Assembly: GCA_036504515.1 (NCBI GenBank)
Contig: DASXVA010000013.1
Location: 106,693 to 170,692, forward strand
DNA length: 64,000 bases
Reading direction: 5' to 3'
Source of the DNA: AWTP1-18 sp036504515
GTDB lineage: Bacteria > Pseudomonadota > Gammaproteobacteria > Burkholderiales > Rhodocyclaceae
Under the pieces are notes generated by a model that was not told the origin of the DNA, did no database searches, and was given only the letters and a program-made list of their open reading frames with translations. The number at the start of each line of letters is the position of its first letter. The stretch's first letter is position 1. The position numbers and the translations under genes are program-made. Below are positions 1 to 8,809 of the stretch, in pieces.

Positions 1-1
1 T

Positions 2-451
2 ATGGTGGGCCAGATTGAACCCATTCATGATGCCCACGAGTTGAACGTATTTTTTGTTGATGACTCGTCCGTGGCACGCAAGAAGATTGCTGAAGTTCTG
101 GACAAGCTGGGCGTCAAGCACAAGCATGCACAAAATGGCATGGAAGCGTGGACTCGCCTCGCAGGCATGGCAGCCGCTGCCCAACAGACCAACCGCGACG
201 TACATGACGAATTGGATCTGATTCTGGTGGATGCCGAAATGCCGGAAATGGATGGTTATGTGCTGACCAAGAACATCAAGTCAGATGCCCGTTTTAATGG
301 CATTCCTGTGGTGATGCACTCATCACTTTCGTCTGAGGCCAACCGCGCCATGGGTAAGAGCGTCGGAGTGGATCAGTACGTTGCAAAGTTTGATGCGGAC
401 GCCTTGGCTGATACCTTGCGTCCCTTGTTGTTGAAATCCCAAAGAGACTGA
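2..451 (+). CDS. cheV: CheV, C-terminal receiver domain (5' end outside window)
   Basis: The 149 visible residues are a CheY-like receiver domain. They have the acidic pair VDD near the start, the phospho-acceptor Asp in LVDAEMPEMDG, and a late Lys in YVAKF. The MHSSLSxEANxAMGKSVGVDxYVAKF stretch is typical of CheV, a CheW-REC fusion that couples receptors to CheA and tunes adaptation. The reading frame is open to the left edge, so the CheW-like half lies upstream and the ATG at 2 is probably internal. It is followed 14 nt later by cheY and belongs to a cheV-cheY-cheZ-cheA block. A lone response regulator is possible but less likely. Confidence 0.8.
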   Translation: MVGQIEPIHDAHELNVFFVDDSSVARKKIAEVLDKLGVKHKHAQNGMEAWTRLAGMAAAAQQTNRDVHDELDLILVDAEMPEMDGYVLTKNIKSDARFNGIPVVMHSSLSSEANRAMGKSVGVDQYVAKFDADALADTLRPLLLKSQRD

Positions 452-465
452 ACCTGGAGAGTGTA

Positions 466-861
466 ATGCCTGCGGATCCAAGCAAAATCAAGTTCCTGGT
501 AGTGGATGACTTTTCCACAATGCGCCGCATTGTCCGTAACCTTCTCAAGGAACTCGGCTTTACGAATGTGGAAGAAGCGGAAGACGGTGCCATTGCTTTG
601 CAAAAGCTCAAGGCCGGAAGTTTCGACTTCGTTGTGTCCGACTGGAATATGCCCAATATGGATGGCCTGACTCTGTTGCAAACAGTTCGGGCCGACCCGG
701 CGCTCAAGCACTTGCCCGTGCTCATGATTACAGCCGAGGCCAAGAAAGAAAACATCATTGCTGCTGCCCAGGCGGGAGCTTCTGGTTACATCGTCAAGCC
801 CTTCACTGCGGCTACGCTGAACGAGAAGATGATCAAGATTTTTGAAAAAATGGGCCTCTGA
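466..861 (+). CDS. cheY: Chemotaxis response regulator CheY
   Basis: A 131-aa single-domain receiver, the usual CheY size. Phosphorylated CheY leaves CheA and binds FliM (N-terminal peptide) to change flagellar rotation. Visible residues are the acidic pocket VVDD (Asp14/15), the phospho-acceptor Asp59 in VVSDWNMPNMDG, the Thr of MITAEA, and the conserved Lys in YIVKPF. The start is an ATG preceded by a weak GGAGAG. It lies directly before cheZ and cheA, so the kinase, phosphatase and output protein are made together. Confidence 0.95.
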   Translation: MPADPSKIKFLVVDDFSTMRRIVRNLLKELGFTNVEEAEDGAIALQKLKAGSFDFVVSDWNMPNMDGLTLLQTVRADPALKHLPVLMITAEAKKENIIAAAQAGASGYIVKPFTAATLNEKMIKIFEKMGL

Positions 862-871
862 GGTACAAACC

Positions 872-1705
872 ATGGTCAAGCCCATCAAGTTCGATGAGTC
901 CGGCGACTCAGATGATCTGCAAACGTTGTTCGACACAATCGCCAATACGACAGCAGCTCCCGAGCCTGTTGCCGTACCGGATACTTCTGGCGATTCCGAC
1001 GACTTGCAGGCGCTATTTGATAGCGTCGTTGCCGATGTTGAAACGCCTGATGTCTCGAGCAGTGCTGCTGATTCTTCTAGCAGCGAGCCCGATAGCCAGG
1101 ATGAAGTTGTGTTCAACCGACTCGGTCACATTGCGCGACAACTCCACGATAGCCTGCGGGAACTGGGCTATGACAAGGTTATTGAAGACACCGCTCGGCA
1201 AATGGTGCCTGATGCCCAGCAGCGGCTGAACTACATTGCCCAGATGACGGAACAGGCGGCAAGTCGCGTGCTCAATGCTGCCGACATTGCTAAGCCGATT
1301 CAAGATTCATTGCTGGCCGATACGGAAACACTCAATGCTCGCTGGGATCGGATGTTTGCCAACCAGTTGTCCGTGGACGAATTCAAGTCCCTGGCTACAG
1401 ATACACGGGCTTTCTTCCAGAACGGCGCCCCGAAGATAAAGTCGGTCAACAGCCAGTTGATGGAAATCGTGATGGCCCAGGACTTCCAGGATTTGACTGG
1501 ACAAGTCATCAAGAAAATCGTCGAGCTTACGCAGAACCTTGAAGGTCAGCTTCTTTCCGTATTGATTGAAGCCATGCCTCCAGAAAAGAAAGCTGAGGCT
1601 CCGGAAGGGCTGTTGAATGGACCGGTAGTTAATGCTGATGGCCGTACCGACGTGGTAACGACGCAATCCCAGGTGGATGATTTGCTGGAGAGCCTGGGCT
1701 TCTAA
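872..1705 (+). CDS. cheZ: CheY-P phosphatase CheZ with duplicated N-terminal peptide
   Basis: A 277-aa CheZ that speeds dephosphorylation of CheY-P. The four-helix-bundle segment AQDFQDLTGQVIKK carries the catalytic Gln. The C-terminus QSQVDDLLESLGF is the conserved CheY-tethering tail. The ATG at 872 is chosen over an in-frame TTG at 842 that would overlap cheY. The N-terminal ~75 residues are acidic and low complexity. They contain two near-identical copies of SGDSDDLQ(T/A)LFD at residues 10-21 and 39-50, which resemble the C-terminal DDLLxSLGF tail. This N-terminal extension is not part of the classical CheZ fold. Confidence 0.93.
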   Translation: MVKPIKFDESGDSDDLQTLFDTIANTTAAPEPVAVPDTSGDSDDLQALFDSVVADVETPDVSSSAADSSSSEPDSQDEVVFNRLGHIARQLHDSLRELGYDKVIEDTARQMVPDAQQRLNYIAQMTEQAASRVLNAADIAKPIQDSLLADTETLNARWDRMFANQLSVDEFKSLATDTRAFFQNGAPKIKSVNSQLMEIVMAQDFQDLTGQVIKKIVELTQNLEGQLLSVLIEAMPPEKKAEAPEGLLNGPVVNADGRTDVVTTQSQVDDLLESLGF

Positions 1706-1736
1706 GCCTGGTGATTCCAGACAGGAGGAACGCAAG

Positions 1737-3632
1737 ATGAGCGACTTTCAAGGAATGGAAGACCTACTCCAGGATTTTCTGGTTGAGGCGGCGGACCTGC
1801 TTTCCGGGGTCGATAACAAGCTCGTGGATCTGGAGCAGAACCCTCAGGATAAAGGGTTGCTCAATGACATTTTCCGGGGGTTCCACACCATCAAGGGTGG
1901 CGCCGGATTTCTTAATGCGAGCGAGTTGGTAACGCTTTGCCATCTCACGGAAAACCTGTTCGACCTTCTGCGGAATGGTCAAATGGAAATTACGCCGGAA
2001 ATGATGGATCCAATTCTGGAAGCCACTGGAGCCGTGCGGGACATGTTCGGTGCTCTTGAAGGTGGTGTCCAGCCAGGACCAGCTGACCCAGCTCTGATTG
2101 CTCGTCTCAAGGCTGCCATTGCTGGCGAATTGGTTGCAGCACCAGCCACAACACCTGCGGCGCCTGCACCGGTAGTTGCTCCTGCTGCCGCTGCTCCAGC
2201 GGGGGGTAGCGCGCCTAATTGGGATCAAATGCACTCGGCTGTAACAGGAATGCCAGCTGCCCCGGCTGCTGCTGACCCAACTGCTGTTGTCCTGCACCAT
2301 GATGTCAAGGGTGAAACTCCTGATCAGATCATTCAGGCGGCAGTAGGGCGTCGTACCGTGGATAAGCCCGGTGCTCAGCCTCCTGTCGGACGCCGTGATT
2401 CTGAAAAAAGTCGTGACAACTCCATTCGCGTGGATACCACGCGTTTGGATCAGGTGCTCAATCTTTCTGGCGAAATTGGCCTGACCAAGAACCGCCTGAA
2501 TTCCCTGCGATCAGACATTCTGAATGGTCGCAGTGATACCGATACTCTGCATGCACTGGATCAGGCAGTAAGCCAGTTGGACTTGTTGGTTTCCGACCTG
2601 CAAAACGCGGTGATGAAAACCCGTATGCAGCCGATTGGTCGCTTGTTCCAAAAGTATCCTCGAATCGCTCGCGATCTCGCCCGTTCATTGGGTAAAGACG
2701 TCGAGTTGCTGCTGATCGGCGAAGAAACTGAAATTGACAAAACGATGATTGAGGATCTTTCCGATCCCATCATCCACCTTATCCGCAACGCCGTTGACCA
2801 TGGGATCGAGCCGACTGAAGACCGTCTGGCAATCGGCAAATCGCCGAAATCACAGGTGCGCCTGGAAGCCCGTCAGGAAGGTGATCACATCGTTCTGATC
2901 GTGGCCGATGACGGCCGCGGCATGAACGCTGAACGGTTGCGTGCTAAAGCTTTGGAGAGAGGTCTCATCACTGATGAAGAGTCCAATACCATGGACGAAC
3001 GTCAGAGCTATAACCTGATTTTCCTCCCGGGCTTCTCCACCAAGGATGTCGCCTCCGACGTTTCCGGCCGTGGCGTGGGTATGGATGTGGTCAAGACCAA
3101 TATCCAGAAGCTCAATGGCTCCATTGAGATCAAATCGCAGCAAGGCAAGGGCACCACGTTCGTCATTTCCCTGCCCCTGACCCTGGCCATTTTGCCCGTG
3201 CTGTTAGTGCAGCTGGAAGAACAACCCTTCGCCGTGCCGCTGTCCATGGTTCGCGAAATTCTGCCGATTGAAGTTGATGCTATCCAGGAAGTCGGCGGCA
3301 GGGCTACGATGGTGGTTCGTGGTGAGGTTATGCCCATCTATCCTTTGTCCTATCTGGTGGGGTGGACGGCCAATCGTGTTCCGGGGTACGGGGTTCTCAT
3401 GCAGACCGCCGAGCACACCTTCATCCTGGCCATTGACGGTTTCATGGGCCGTGAAGATGCGGTGATCAAGTCTCTGGATGACTTCCGTCCCAAGGGGGTT
3501 GCTGGGGTGACAACGTTGTCCAATGGGCAGATTGTTTTGATTCTTGATATGAAAGAACTATTGATTGCTCTGGGCGAAGGCCGTGGCATTCCCCGCTCTG
3601 CACTGATACCTGAAGCCGTTATCGCTGCTTAA
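1737..3632 (+). CDS. cheA: Chemotaxis histidine kinase CheA
   Basis: A 631-aa receptor-coupled kinase that phosphorylates CheY. Domains in order: P1 Hpt (residues ~1-125) with phospho-His50 in FHTIKGGAGF; an Ala/Pro-rich linker of ~110 residues; P3 dimerisation from about residue 235; P4 ATPase with N box HLIRNAVDHGIEP, G1 VADDGRGMN and G2 GRGVGMDVV; and the P5 CheW-like domain at the C-terminus. No P2 CheY-binding domain can be recognised in the linker. The ATG at 1737 follows a strong AGGAGG; an upstream in-frame start at 1677 would overlap cheZ. It is the last protein gene of the che block. Confidence 0.95.
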   Translation: MSDFQGMEDLLQDFLVEAADLLSGVDNKLVDLEQNPQDKGLLNDIFRGFHTIKGGAGFLNASELVTLCHLTENLFDLLRNGQMEITPEMMDPILEATGAVRDMFGALEGGVQPGPADPALIARLKAAIAGELVAAPATTPAAPAPVVAPAAAAPAGGSAPNWDQMHSAVTGMPAAPAAADPTAVVLHHDVKGETPDQIIQAAVGRRTVDKPGAQPPVGRRDSEKSRDNSIRVDTTRLDQVLNLSGEIGLTKNRLNSLRSDILNGRSDTDTLHALDQAVSQLDLLVSDLQNAVMKTRMQPIGRLFQKYPRIARDLARSLGKDVELLLIGEETEIDKTMIEDLSDPIIHLIRNAVDHGIEPTEDRLAIGKSPKSQVRLEARQEGDHIVLIVADDGRGMNAERLRAKALERGLITDEESNTMDERQSYNLIFLPGFSTKDVASDVSGRGVGMDVVKTNIQKLNGSIEIKSQQGKGTTFVISLPLTLAILPVLLVQLEEQPFAVPLSMVREILPIEVDAIQEVGGRATMVVRGEVMPIYPLSYLVGWTANRVPGYGVLMQTAEHTFILAIDGFMGREDAVIKSLDDFRPKGVAGVTTLSNGQIVLILDMKELLIALGEGRGIPRSALIPEAVIAA

Positions 3633-3634
3633 AG

Positions 3635-3710
<76 letters not shown>

Positions 3711-3718
3711 GTCAAACA

Positions 3719-3748
3719 AAAAACGCCAGATTCGATCTGGCGTTTTTT
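3719..3748. terminator. Bidirectional intrinsic terminator
   Basis: A perfect stem AACGCCAGAT / ATCTGGCGTT with a 3-nt loop is flanked by an A run on the left and a T run on the right. It can therefore stop the che-tRNA transcript on + and the adenosyltransferase transcript on -. Confidence 0.9.
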
Positions 3749-3770
3749 GTTCTCCAAGTTTTGGAACTAA

Positions 3771-4325
3771 TTAGTCCTGGGTTCGCTTTCTATTCCACAG
3801 TACGTCACCGCAGCCCGCGTTCAGATTGAACCAGCGGGCCAGGACAAAGAGCAGATCAGACAAGCGATTGATGTACTCCCGGGCCGTCTCCGAGACAGGT
3901 TCGGAATGGCCAAGATGCACCATGCTGCGTTCGGCGCGGCGGCATGTAGTGCGGGCAAGGTGAGTTAGCGCTGAAGGGCGGCTACCGCCTGGAAGAATAA
4001 ATTCTTTGAGGGGTTGTAGTGCTTCGTTGTAGTGGTCAATGGCTGTTTCAATGGCCGCCGGGCGATGGGGAGCAAGCAAATTACTGCCCGGGATGGACAG
4101 TTCACCGCCAAGATCAAACAGATCGTGCTGAATGTCTGTGAGGATTGAGGTTATGCCTTCGGGTAGTGACTCACAAAGGAGAAGTCCGATAACGGAATTC
4201 ACTTCGTCTACATCACCCATGGCATTGACTCTGAGCGCGTCCTTGACCGTTCTGCTGCCGTCACCAAGGCCAGTGCTGCCGGCATCTCCGGTGCGGGTGT
4301 ATATCTTTGATAATCGATGTCCCAT
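3771..4325 (-). CDS. PduO-type ATP:cob(I)alamin adenosyltransferase
   Basis: A 184-aa cytoplasmic enzyme that transfers the 5'-deoxyadenosyl group of ATP to cob(I)alamin to make adenosylcobalamin. The N-terminal KIYTRTGDAGSTGLGDGSR is the family's ATP-binding signature. Later VNAMGDVDEVNS, the FILPGGS segment and ARTTCRRAER match the three-helix core of PduO-type (not CobA/BtuR-type) enzymes. It is a monocistronic gene, convergent with the che-tRNA unit and sharing its terminator. It has no evident functional link with the flagellar genes. Confidence 0.9.
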   Translation of the reverse strand: MGHRLSKIYTRTGDAGSTGLGDGSRTVKDALRVNAMGDVDEVNSVIGLLLCESLPEGITSILTDIQHDLFDLGGELSIPGSNLLAPHRPAAIETAIDHYNEALQPLKEFILPGGSRPSALTHLARTTCRRAERSMVHLGHSEPVSETAREYINRLSDLLFVLARWFNLNAGCGDVLWNRKRTQD

Positions 4326-4454
4326 GAGCTAATTATACGGGGCAAGTGGAAGGCATCAATTGGTGCTTTCAGGTGGTTGGTTTAGCTTCAGAGTGTTAAT
4401 CTTGTGACTTAAATGAATCGGCAGGAAAGCTGATTTTCTACATTTTGGAAAAAC

Positions 4455-5306
4455 ATGAAAACGGCAATTAACGAAGAAGAAGCGTTGAAGGATATCGTTA
4501 CGCGAGGTTTGAAAATTCCGCCTTGGCCGAAGGTGTTGAGTGAGCTCAAGCAAGCCTTGGCGGGTGGGAACAATGATGTTCGCCATCTGGCAAAGATAAT
4601 CAGTAAGGACCCAGGTATTGCGGCCATGGTGTTTAAGGTCGCACAGTCGCCCGTTGTGGCCAAAGGTAAAAAGAATCTTGACCGGTTGGATCAGATTCTG
4701 ATGATTATTGGCATCAAGCAGGTACTTACACTCGTACAGGCAGTGGCGCTGACGACTGCGATGTCCGATGCCAATCGGAAAGCGTTTGATGTGTTCTGGA
4801 CCAGATCGTCCGAGATTGCAGAGATCGCAGCGTTGATTGCCGAAGAACGGGTTTCTGTCTGCAATATTTTCGCTGAGCAAGCCTATATGGCAGGCATCTT
4901 CCGCGAATGTGGAATTCCTGTCCTGATGCAGAAATATAAGGACTACTGTGAAGCAGTATCCTTCGATAAAACGCCCTGCAGCCCTTCCATCAGGGAAGAG
5001 GACAAGCGGTTTGGGGTGGATCACTGCGTTATTGGTTACCTTGTTGCCCGGCACTGGAAGCTGCCGGATTTCATCGCATCAGCAATCATTTATCACGACG
5101 AAATGCCCCATGAAGAGTTAGGTGCGGTTCGGTCGATGGTTGCGATACTGCATCTGGCTAATCACTATTACAACCGGATGAAAGGAATGCAAACTCCTAA
5201 TTGGGACGTCTTAGAAAAAGACGTCCTGGCCGAATTGGGCCTGCATCCGGATGAAGAGGAAGAGTTTCGGGCTGACATTGAAGAGCGCTTCAATGCAACC
5301 AGTTAG
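4455..5306 (+). CDS. HDOD domain protein
   Basis: A 283-aa HDOD-superfamily protein. The HDOD core starts near residue 15 (LKIPPWPKVLSELKQAL...LAKIISKDPGIAAMVFKVAQSP) and includes the LDRLDQILMIIGIKQVLTLV block and HYxDEMPHEELG. HDOD domains are HD-like but usually lack catalytic metal ligands and act as signalling adaptors. Some sit in chemotaxis, motility or c-di-GMP pathways. It is the first gene of a probable three-gene operon with a small protein (17 nt later) and a PP2C phosphatase. The substrate or partner is unknown. Confidence 0.85.
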   Translation: MKTAINEEEALKDIVTRGLKIPPWPKVLSELKQALAGGNNDVRHLAKIISKDPGIAAMVFKVAQSPVVAKGKKNLDRLDQILMIIGIKQVLTLVQAVALTTAMSDANRKAFDVFWTRSSEIAEIAALIAEERVSVCNIFAEQAYMAGIFRECGIPVLMQKYKDYCEAVSFDKTPCSPSIREEDKRFGVDHCVIGYLVARHWKLPDFIASAIIYHDEMPHEELGAVRSMVAILHLANHYYNRMKGMQTPNWDVLEKDVLAELGLHPDEEEEFRADIEERFNATS

Positions 5307-5337
5307 CGTTGGTTAAATTTGCGTGAGTGAATCCATA

Positions 5338-5586
5338 ATGCAAGAAGATCGCCGTAAGGACATCCAGATCCGGGAAGTTTTTGTCGAGGCCTATGACCTG
5401 CTTGAGCCATTCTTCGACCCCGCAAATAACTGGGCCGGGCAGACCCATGAACACTTTGCGTTTCGCGCTTTACACGAACGCTTTCCTGATCTCCCCGCCA
5501 ATCAGGTACTGGTGCTGGTCACCGCGGCTAAACGAGTTTTTGCTGCCGGTATAAGGCCGATTCCCCACGCTGAAGGGCTTGGTTAA
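5338..5586 (+). CDS. Small conserved-looking hypothetical protein
   Basis: An 82-aa protein from ATG 5338; a GTG at 5323 would add five residues. I do not recognise the family. It is acidic at the N-terminus (MQEDRRKDIQIREVF) and amphipathic after that, with no signal peptide or membrane segment. It sits between the HDOD gene and the PP2C gene, and its stop overlaps the PP2C start (TAATG), which implies translational coupling and a shared function. Codon use resembles its neighbours, so it is probably a real gene. Confidence 0.65.
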   Translation: MQEDRRKDIQIREVFVEAYDLLEPFFDPANNWAGQTHEHFAFRALHERFPDLPANQVLVLVTAAKRVFAAGIRPIPHAEGLG

Positions 5587-6398
5587 TGGCATTAGGCGTG
5601 GAAAGCTGTTCGGCCCAGCATATTGGTGATCGGGAAGAGCAGCAGGACCGCGTGGCAGTTGTTCCCCATGAAAAGTATCCGGGCGCTGTCATGGTTGTGC
5701 TTGCCGACGGGATGGGCGGCTTAAGCGGCGGCTCCTTGGCGGCAGAACAAGTTATCCAGGCCGCGAAACAGAATTTTGAAAGTTTTGGCCCGGCCGCAAG
5801 CGTTGAGGAAATGCTGAACGCCTGCATCAATGACGGCCATGAATGGATCAAGTTGGCGGCAATGACCTCGGGGTTGGAGCCCCACAGCACGGCCTGCGTC
5901 CTGGCGATGCAGCCGGGTCGGGTGGACTGGGTTCATTGTGGCGATTCCCGCATTTACCATTTTCGCGATGGTGCATTGATATCGCGTACCGTGGATCATT
6001 CGCTGGTCATGCGAAAAATGGTGATTCCCGGGTACATCACCGAAGAACAGGCGGAGCAGCATCCGAACAAGAACCTGTTGGTCTCCTGTTTGGGAGATAC
6101 CGCCCGGCCTGAGATTGATATGGGTTCAATCAGCGGACTGCAGGGCGGTGATTGCTTCATGATCTGCTCCGATGGTATCTGGGCGTATTTCAAGAACGAA
6201 GAGTTGGGTGAGATTCTGGCAACCATGCCACCGCGTCAAGCGGCTGAAGTCTTGATCGAACGTGCCCGGGAGCGAGCCAAAGGGCACGGTGATAACTGCT
6301 CGGTAGCTATCCTGAAGGTGTTCGAAGTTGAGCCACCTGCTAAAAAGTCCGGAATTTCCCGCCCAAAATCTGCGGCGGAAAACACAGCAAAACCTTAA
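5586..6398 (+). CDS. PP2C-family Ser/Thr protein phosphatase
   Basis: A 270-aa soluble metal-dependent phosphatase of the PPM/PP2C family. Metal-binding and core motifs are present in order: GDREEQQDR, LADGMGGLSGG, CGDSRIYHFRDG, DHSLVMRKMV, CSDGIWAY and GHGDNCSVAI. The last ~20 residues are a Lys/Pro-rich tail. The start ATG overlaps the stop of the small gene upstream. No partner kinase gene is visible nearby, although this family usually opposes a Ser/Thr kinase or an anti-sigma-type switch. It ends convergently with corA, and the two stop codons share TTAA. Confidence 0.9.
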   Translation: MALGVESCSAQHIGDREEQQDRVAVVPHEKYPGAVMVVLADGMGGLSGGSLAAEQVIQAAKQNFESFGPAASVEEMLNACINDGHEWIKLAAMTSGLEPHSTACVLAMQPGRVDWVHCGDSRIYHFRDGALISRTVDHSLVMRKMVIPGYITEEQAEQHPNKNLLVSCLGDTARPEIDMGSISGLQGGDCFMICSDGIWAYFKNEELGEILATMPPRQAAEVLIERARERAKGHGDNCSVAILKVFEVEPPAKKSGISRPKSAAENTAKP

Positions 6399-7516
6399 CC
6401 CAGCCAGCGTCGGCGCCAGAACACCAAGCCCAGGCTGATGGCGATGGTCGCCATGAATCCCAAAGCGAGATAAAACCCCCCAGGATTTTCCAGGAGCGGC
6501 ATGCTGTGGAAGTTCATGCCGAAAACACCTGAGATCAGTGTTGATGGCATAAAGATGATCGCAACCACCGTCAAGGCCCGAACCTCCTGATTGAGTCGAT
6601 TGCTGACGCTGGAAAGATAGATGTCCAACATGCCGGCAATCAGGTCGCGAATGGCTTCAAGGGACTCGATGACGTGCACGGTGTGATCGTAAACATCGCG
6701 CAGGTAAGGCAGAGTTGCCGGTTGAAAAAAGTGGGTATCGCTCCGGGCCAGTTGGCTAACTACTTCCCTCAAGGGCCATACTGCACGGCGCAGGGTCAGG
6801 GTTTCTCGCTTGAGCTGGTGCAGGGTTTGCAAGACAGCCGGAGTGGCTTTCTGCATCAGGTCGTCTTCCAGCTGCTCGGTGCGTTCTCCGATCTGTTCCA
6901 GGATGGTGAAGTAACGGTCCACAACAACATCCAGCAGGGCATAGGCCAGATAGTCCGCCTGCTGCCGACGGATCTGGCCCCGGTTCAGTCGGATGCGTTC
7001 CCTGATCGGGTTGAAGTTACCCGTCGGGCGTTCCTGAAAGGTCAACACAAAGCCGTGGCCGAGAACTAGGCTGAGCTGTTCTGAACTAACGCAAAGAGTC
7101 TCTGGATCGTATTCAAAAAAGCGCGTGACGATATAGAGGTAGTCACCGTAGTCGTCTACCTTTGGCCTCTGGTCGGTGTTGAGAATGTCCTCCAGCACCA
7201 GGGGGTGAAGCTTGAAGCGCTGACCGATTTCACTCAGAATTTCTGGCTGATGCAGGCCGTGTACGTTAAGCCAGAGAACAGGATGGTCGGCACTGTCATG
7301 GCTGTAATTACGGGACTCGGCAATGTTTTCAAATACTGATTCTTCAAGTAAATCGGGACCGTAAGCCATGAGTCCGAGGCGGGCGGTATCTGTTTTACGT
7401 TCTCCGACAAGAACAAGGCTTCCTGGTGGTAAACCCGACTTGCTGGCCCGGCTTGGGTGACGGTTTTGACGATGTCTGCGAAAGGGTTTTTCCTGTTTTC
7501 TCAGGGACATGGGCAT
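6395..7516 (-). CDS. corA: CorA-family divalent cation transporter
   Basis: A 373-aa CorA-like channel for Mg2+/Co2+/Ni2+ in the inner membrane. A large cytoplasmic N-terminal domain with long helices precedes two C-terminal membrane helices. The first ends in the signature GMN (FGMNFHSMP) and the second is GFYLALGFMATIAISLGLVFW, followed by a basic tail. The first ~20 residues are unusually basic (RKQEKPFRRHRQNRH). It is transcribed alone, divergent from the transhydrogenase genes. Confidence 0.92.
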   Translation of the reverse strand: MPMSLRKQEKPFRRHRQNRHPSRASKSGLPPGSLVLVGERKTDTARLGLMAYGPDLLEESVFENIAESRNYSHDSADHPVLWLNVHGLHQPEILSEIGQRFKLHPLVLEDILNTDQRPKVDDYGDYLYIVTRFFEYDPETLCVSSEQLSLVLGHGFVLTFQERPTGNFNPIRERIRLNRGQIRRQQADYLAYALLDVVVDRYFTILEQIGERTEQLEDDLMQKATPAVLQTLHQLKRETLTLRRAVWPLREVVSQLARSDTHFFQPATLPYLRDVYDHTVHVIESLEAIRDLIAGMLDIYLSSVSNRLNQEVRALTVVAIIFMPSTLISGVFGMNFHSMPLLENPGGFYLALGFMATIAISLGLVFWRRRWLG

Positions 7517-7673
7517 TAGTTGAGTTTTTTCTAAGGGCTTGAGTATGATTGTTGCTGGAGCGTAAGACTTCAGTCGGAAACGACAACTATTTTCCGTCAG
7601 TAGTGGCAGACCGCAAGGCTGACCATTGAGCCGTAAAAAAGCTTAGCTGGCAATACCAAGTTTGGGAGAACAC

Positions 7674-8798
7674 ATGGCTGTAATCATAGGTATATCCAAG
7701 GAAGCCGTCGCCGGGGAAACCCGGGTCGCCACGGTTCCAGAGGTGGTAAAGAAGTTCAAGGCCCTCGGGGCCGAATTCAGTATTGAACAAGGCGCTGGTC
7801 TGACCAGCCATTTCCGTGACGAAGACTTTGGTGGAAACATAGTTTCCAGCGCAGCAGAAGTTGCTGCCCAGTCTCAAGTGGTGTTCCGTGTCACACCACC
7901 CAGTGTTGCGGAAATAGACAGCCTCAAGCCCGGTACGGTGCTGGTGGGTTACCTTGCGCCCTATGGCAGCAAGGAGCGCATTGCCGCTCTCAAAGCCAAG
8001 AACATCACCAGCTTTGCGGTGGAACTGATTCCCCGTATCTCCCGTGCCCAGAGCATGGATGCGCTGAGTTCCCAGGCTGCGGTGGCCGGCTATAAGACAG
8101 TGTTGATCGCTGCCGATGCCTGCCCCAAGTTTTTCCCCATGCTGACCTACGCTGCTGGCACGATCCGTCCCGCTCGCGTACTTGTGATCGGTGCTGGCGT
8201 TGCCGGTCTGCAAGCCATTGCTACCGCCAAGCGTCTCGGTGCCATCGTTGAAGGCTACGACGTGCGTCCTGAAACCAAGGAGCAGATCGAGTCCCTGGGT
8301 GCCAAGTTTGTGGACACCGGTGTGTCTGCTGCCGGTACCGGCGGTTATGCCCGGGAACTGACGGATGAAGAAAAAGCCCAGCAAGCCGACAAGCTCGGCA
8401 AGGCCGTGGCCAACTGCGACATCCTGATCACCACGGCGGCCATTCCCGGTAAAAAGAGTCCGGTCATCATTAGCGCCGCAATGATCGCCGGCATGAAGCA
8501 GGGCGCCATCGTGGTGGACATGGCGGCGGAAGGCGGCGGTAATTGCGCCGGTACTGTTGCGGGTGAAACCGTAGTGGTTGGCCCCGCAACCATTATCGGT
8601 CCGGTGAACCTGCCGGCCTCCATGCCCGTACACGCTTCCGAGATGTACGCCAAGAACCTCTATAACTTCCTCTCCCCCTTTATCAAGGATGGTGTGCTGA
8701 CCCTGGACTGGGAAGACGACATCATCAAGGGCGCCTGTTTGACCAAGGACGGCCAGTTCGTCCATGAAGGCGTGAAAAAGATTCTGGGCGACATCTGA
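7674..8798 (+). CDS. pntAA: NAD(P) transhydrogenase subunit alpha, part 1
   Basis: A 374-aa NAD(H)-binding domain I protein, homologous to alanine dehydrogenase. It contains the Rossmann motif VLVIGAGVAGLQAIATAKRLGA and the RAQSMDALSSQ loop. It forms the peripheral NADH site of the proton-pumping transhydrogenase. ATG 7674 is chosen because GGGAGA lies just upstream; a TTG at 7662 is less likely. It is the first gene of a three-gene pntAA-pntAB-pntB operon, the split arrangement known from Rhodospirillum. Confidence 0.95.
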   Translation: MAVIIGISKEAVAGETRVATVPEVVKKFKALGAEFSIEQGAGLTSHFRDEDFGGNIVSSAAEVAAQSQVVFRVTPPSVAEIDSLKPGTVLVGYLAPYGSKERIAALKAKNITSFAVELIPRISRAQSMDALSSQAAVAGYKTVLIAADACPKFFPMLTYAAGTIRPARVLVIGAGVAGLQAIATAKRLGAIVEGYDVRPETKEQIESLGAKFVDTGVSAAGTGGYARELTDEEKAQQADKLGKAVANCDILITTAAIPGKKSPVIISAAMIAGMKQGAIVVDMAAEGGGNCAGTVAGETVVVGPATIIGPVNLPASMPVHASEMYAKNLYNFLSPFIKDGVLTLDWEDDIIKGACLTKDGQFVHEGVKKILGDI

Positions 8799-8809
8799 GT
8801 GAGCTGATC

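Noticed and set aside
7587..8765. 392-codon - strand frame opposite pntAA
   Set aside because: Shadow of the well-conserved transhydrogenase gene; His/Gly-rich composition typical of antisense frames.
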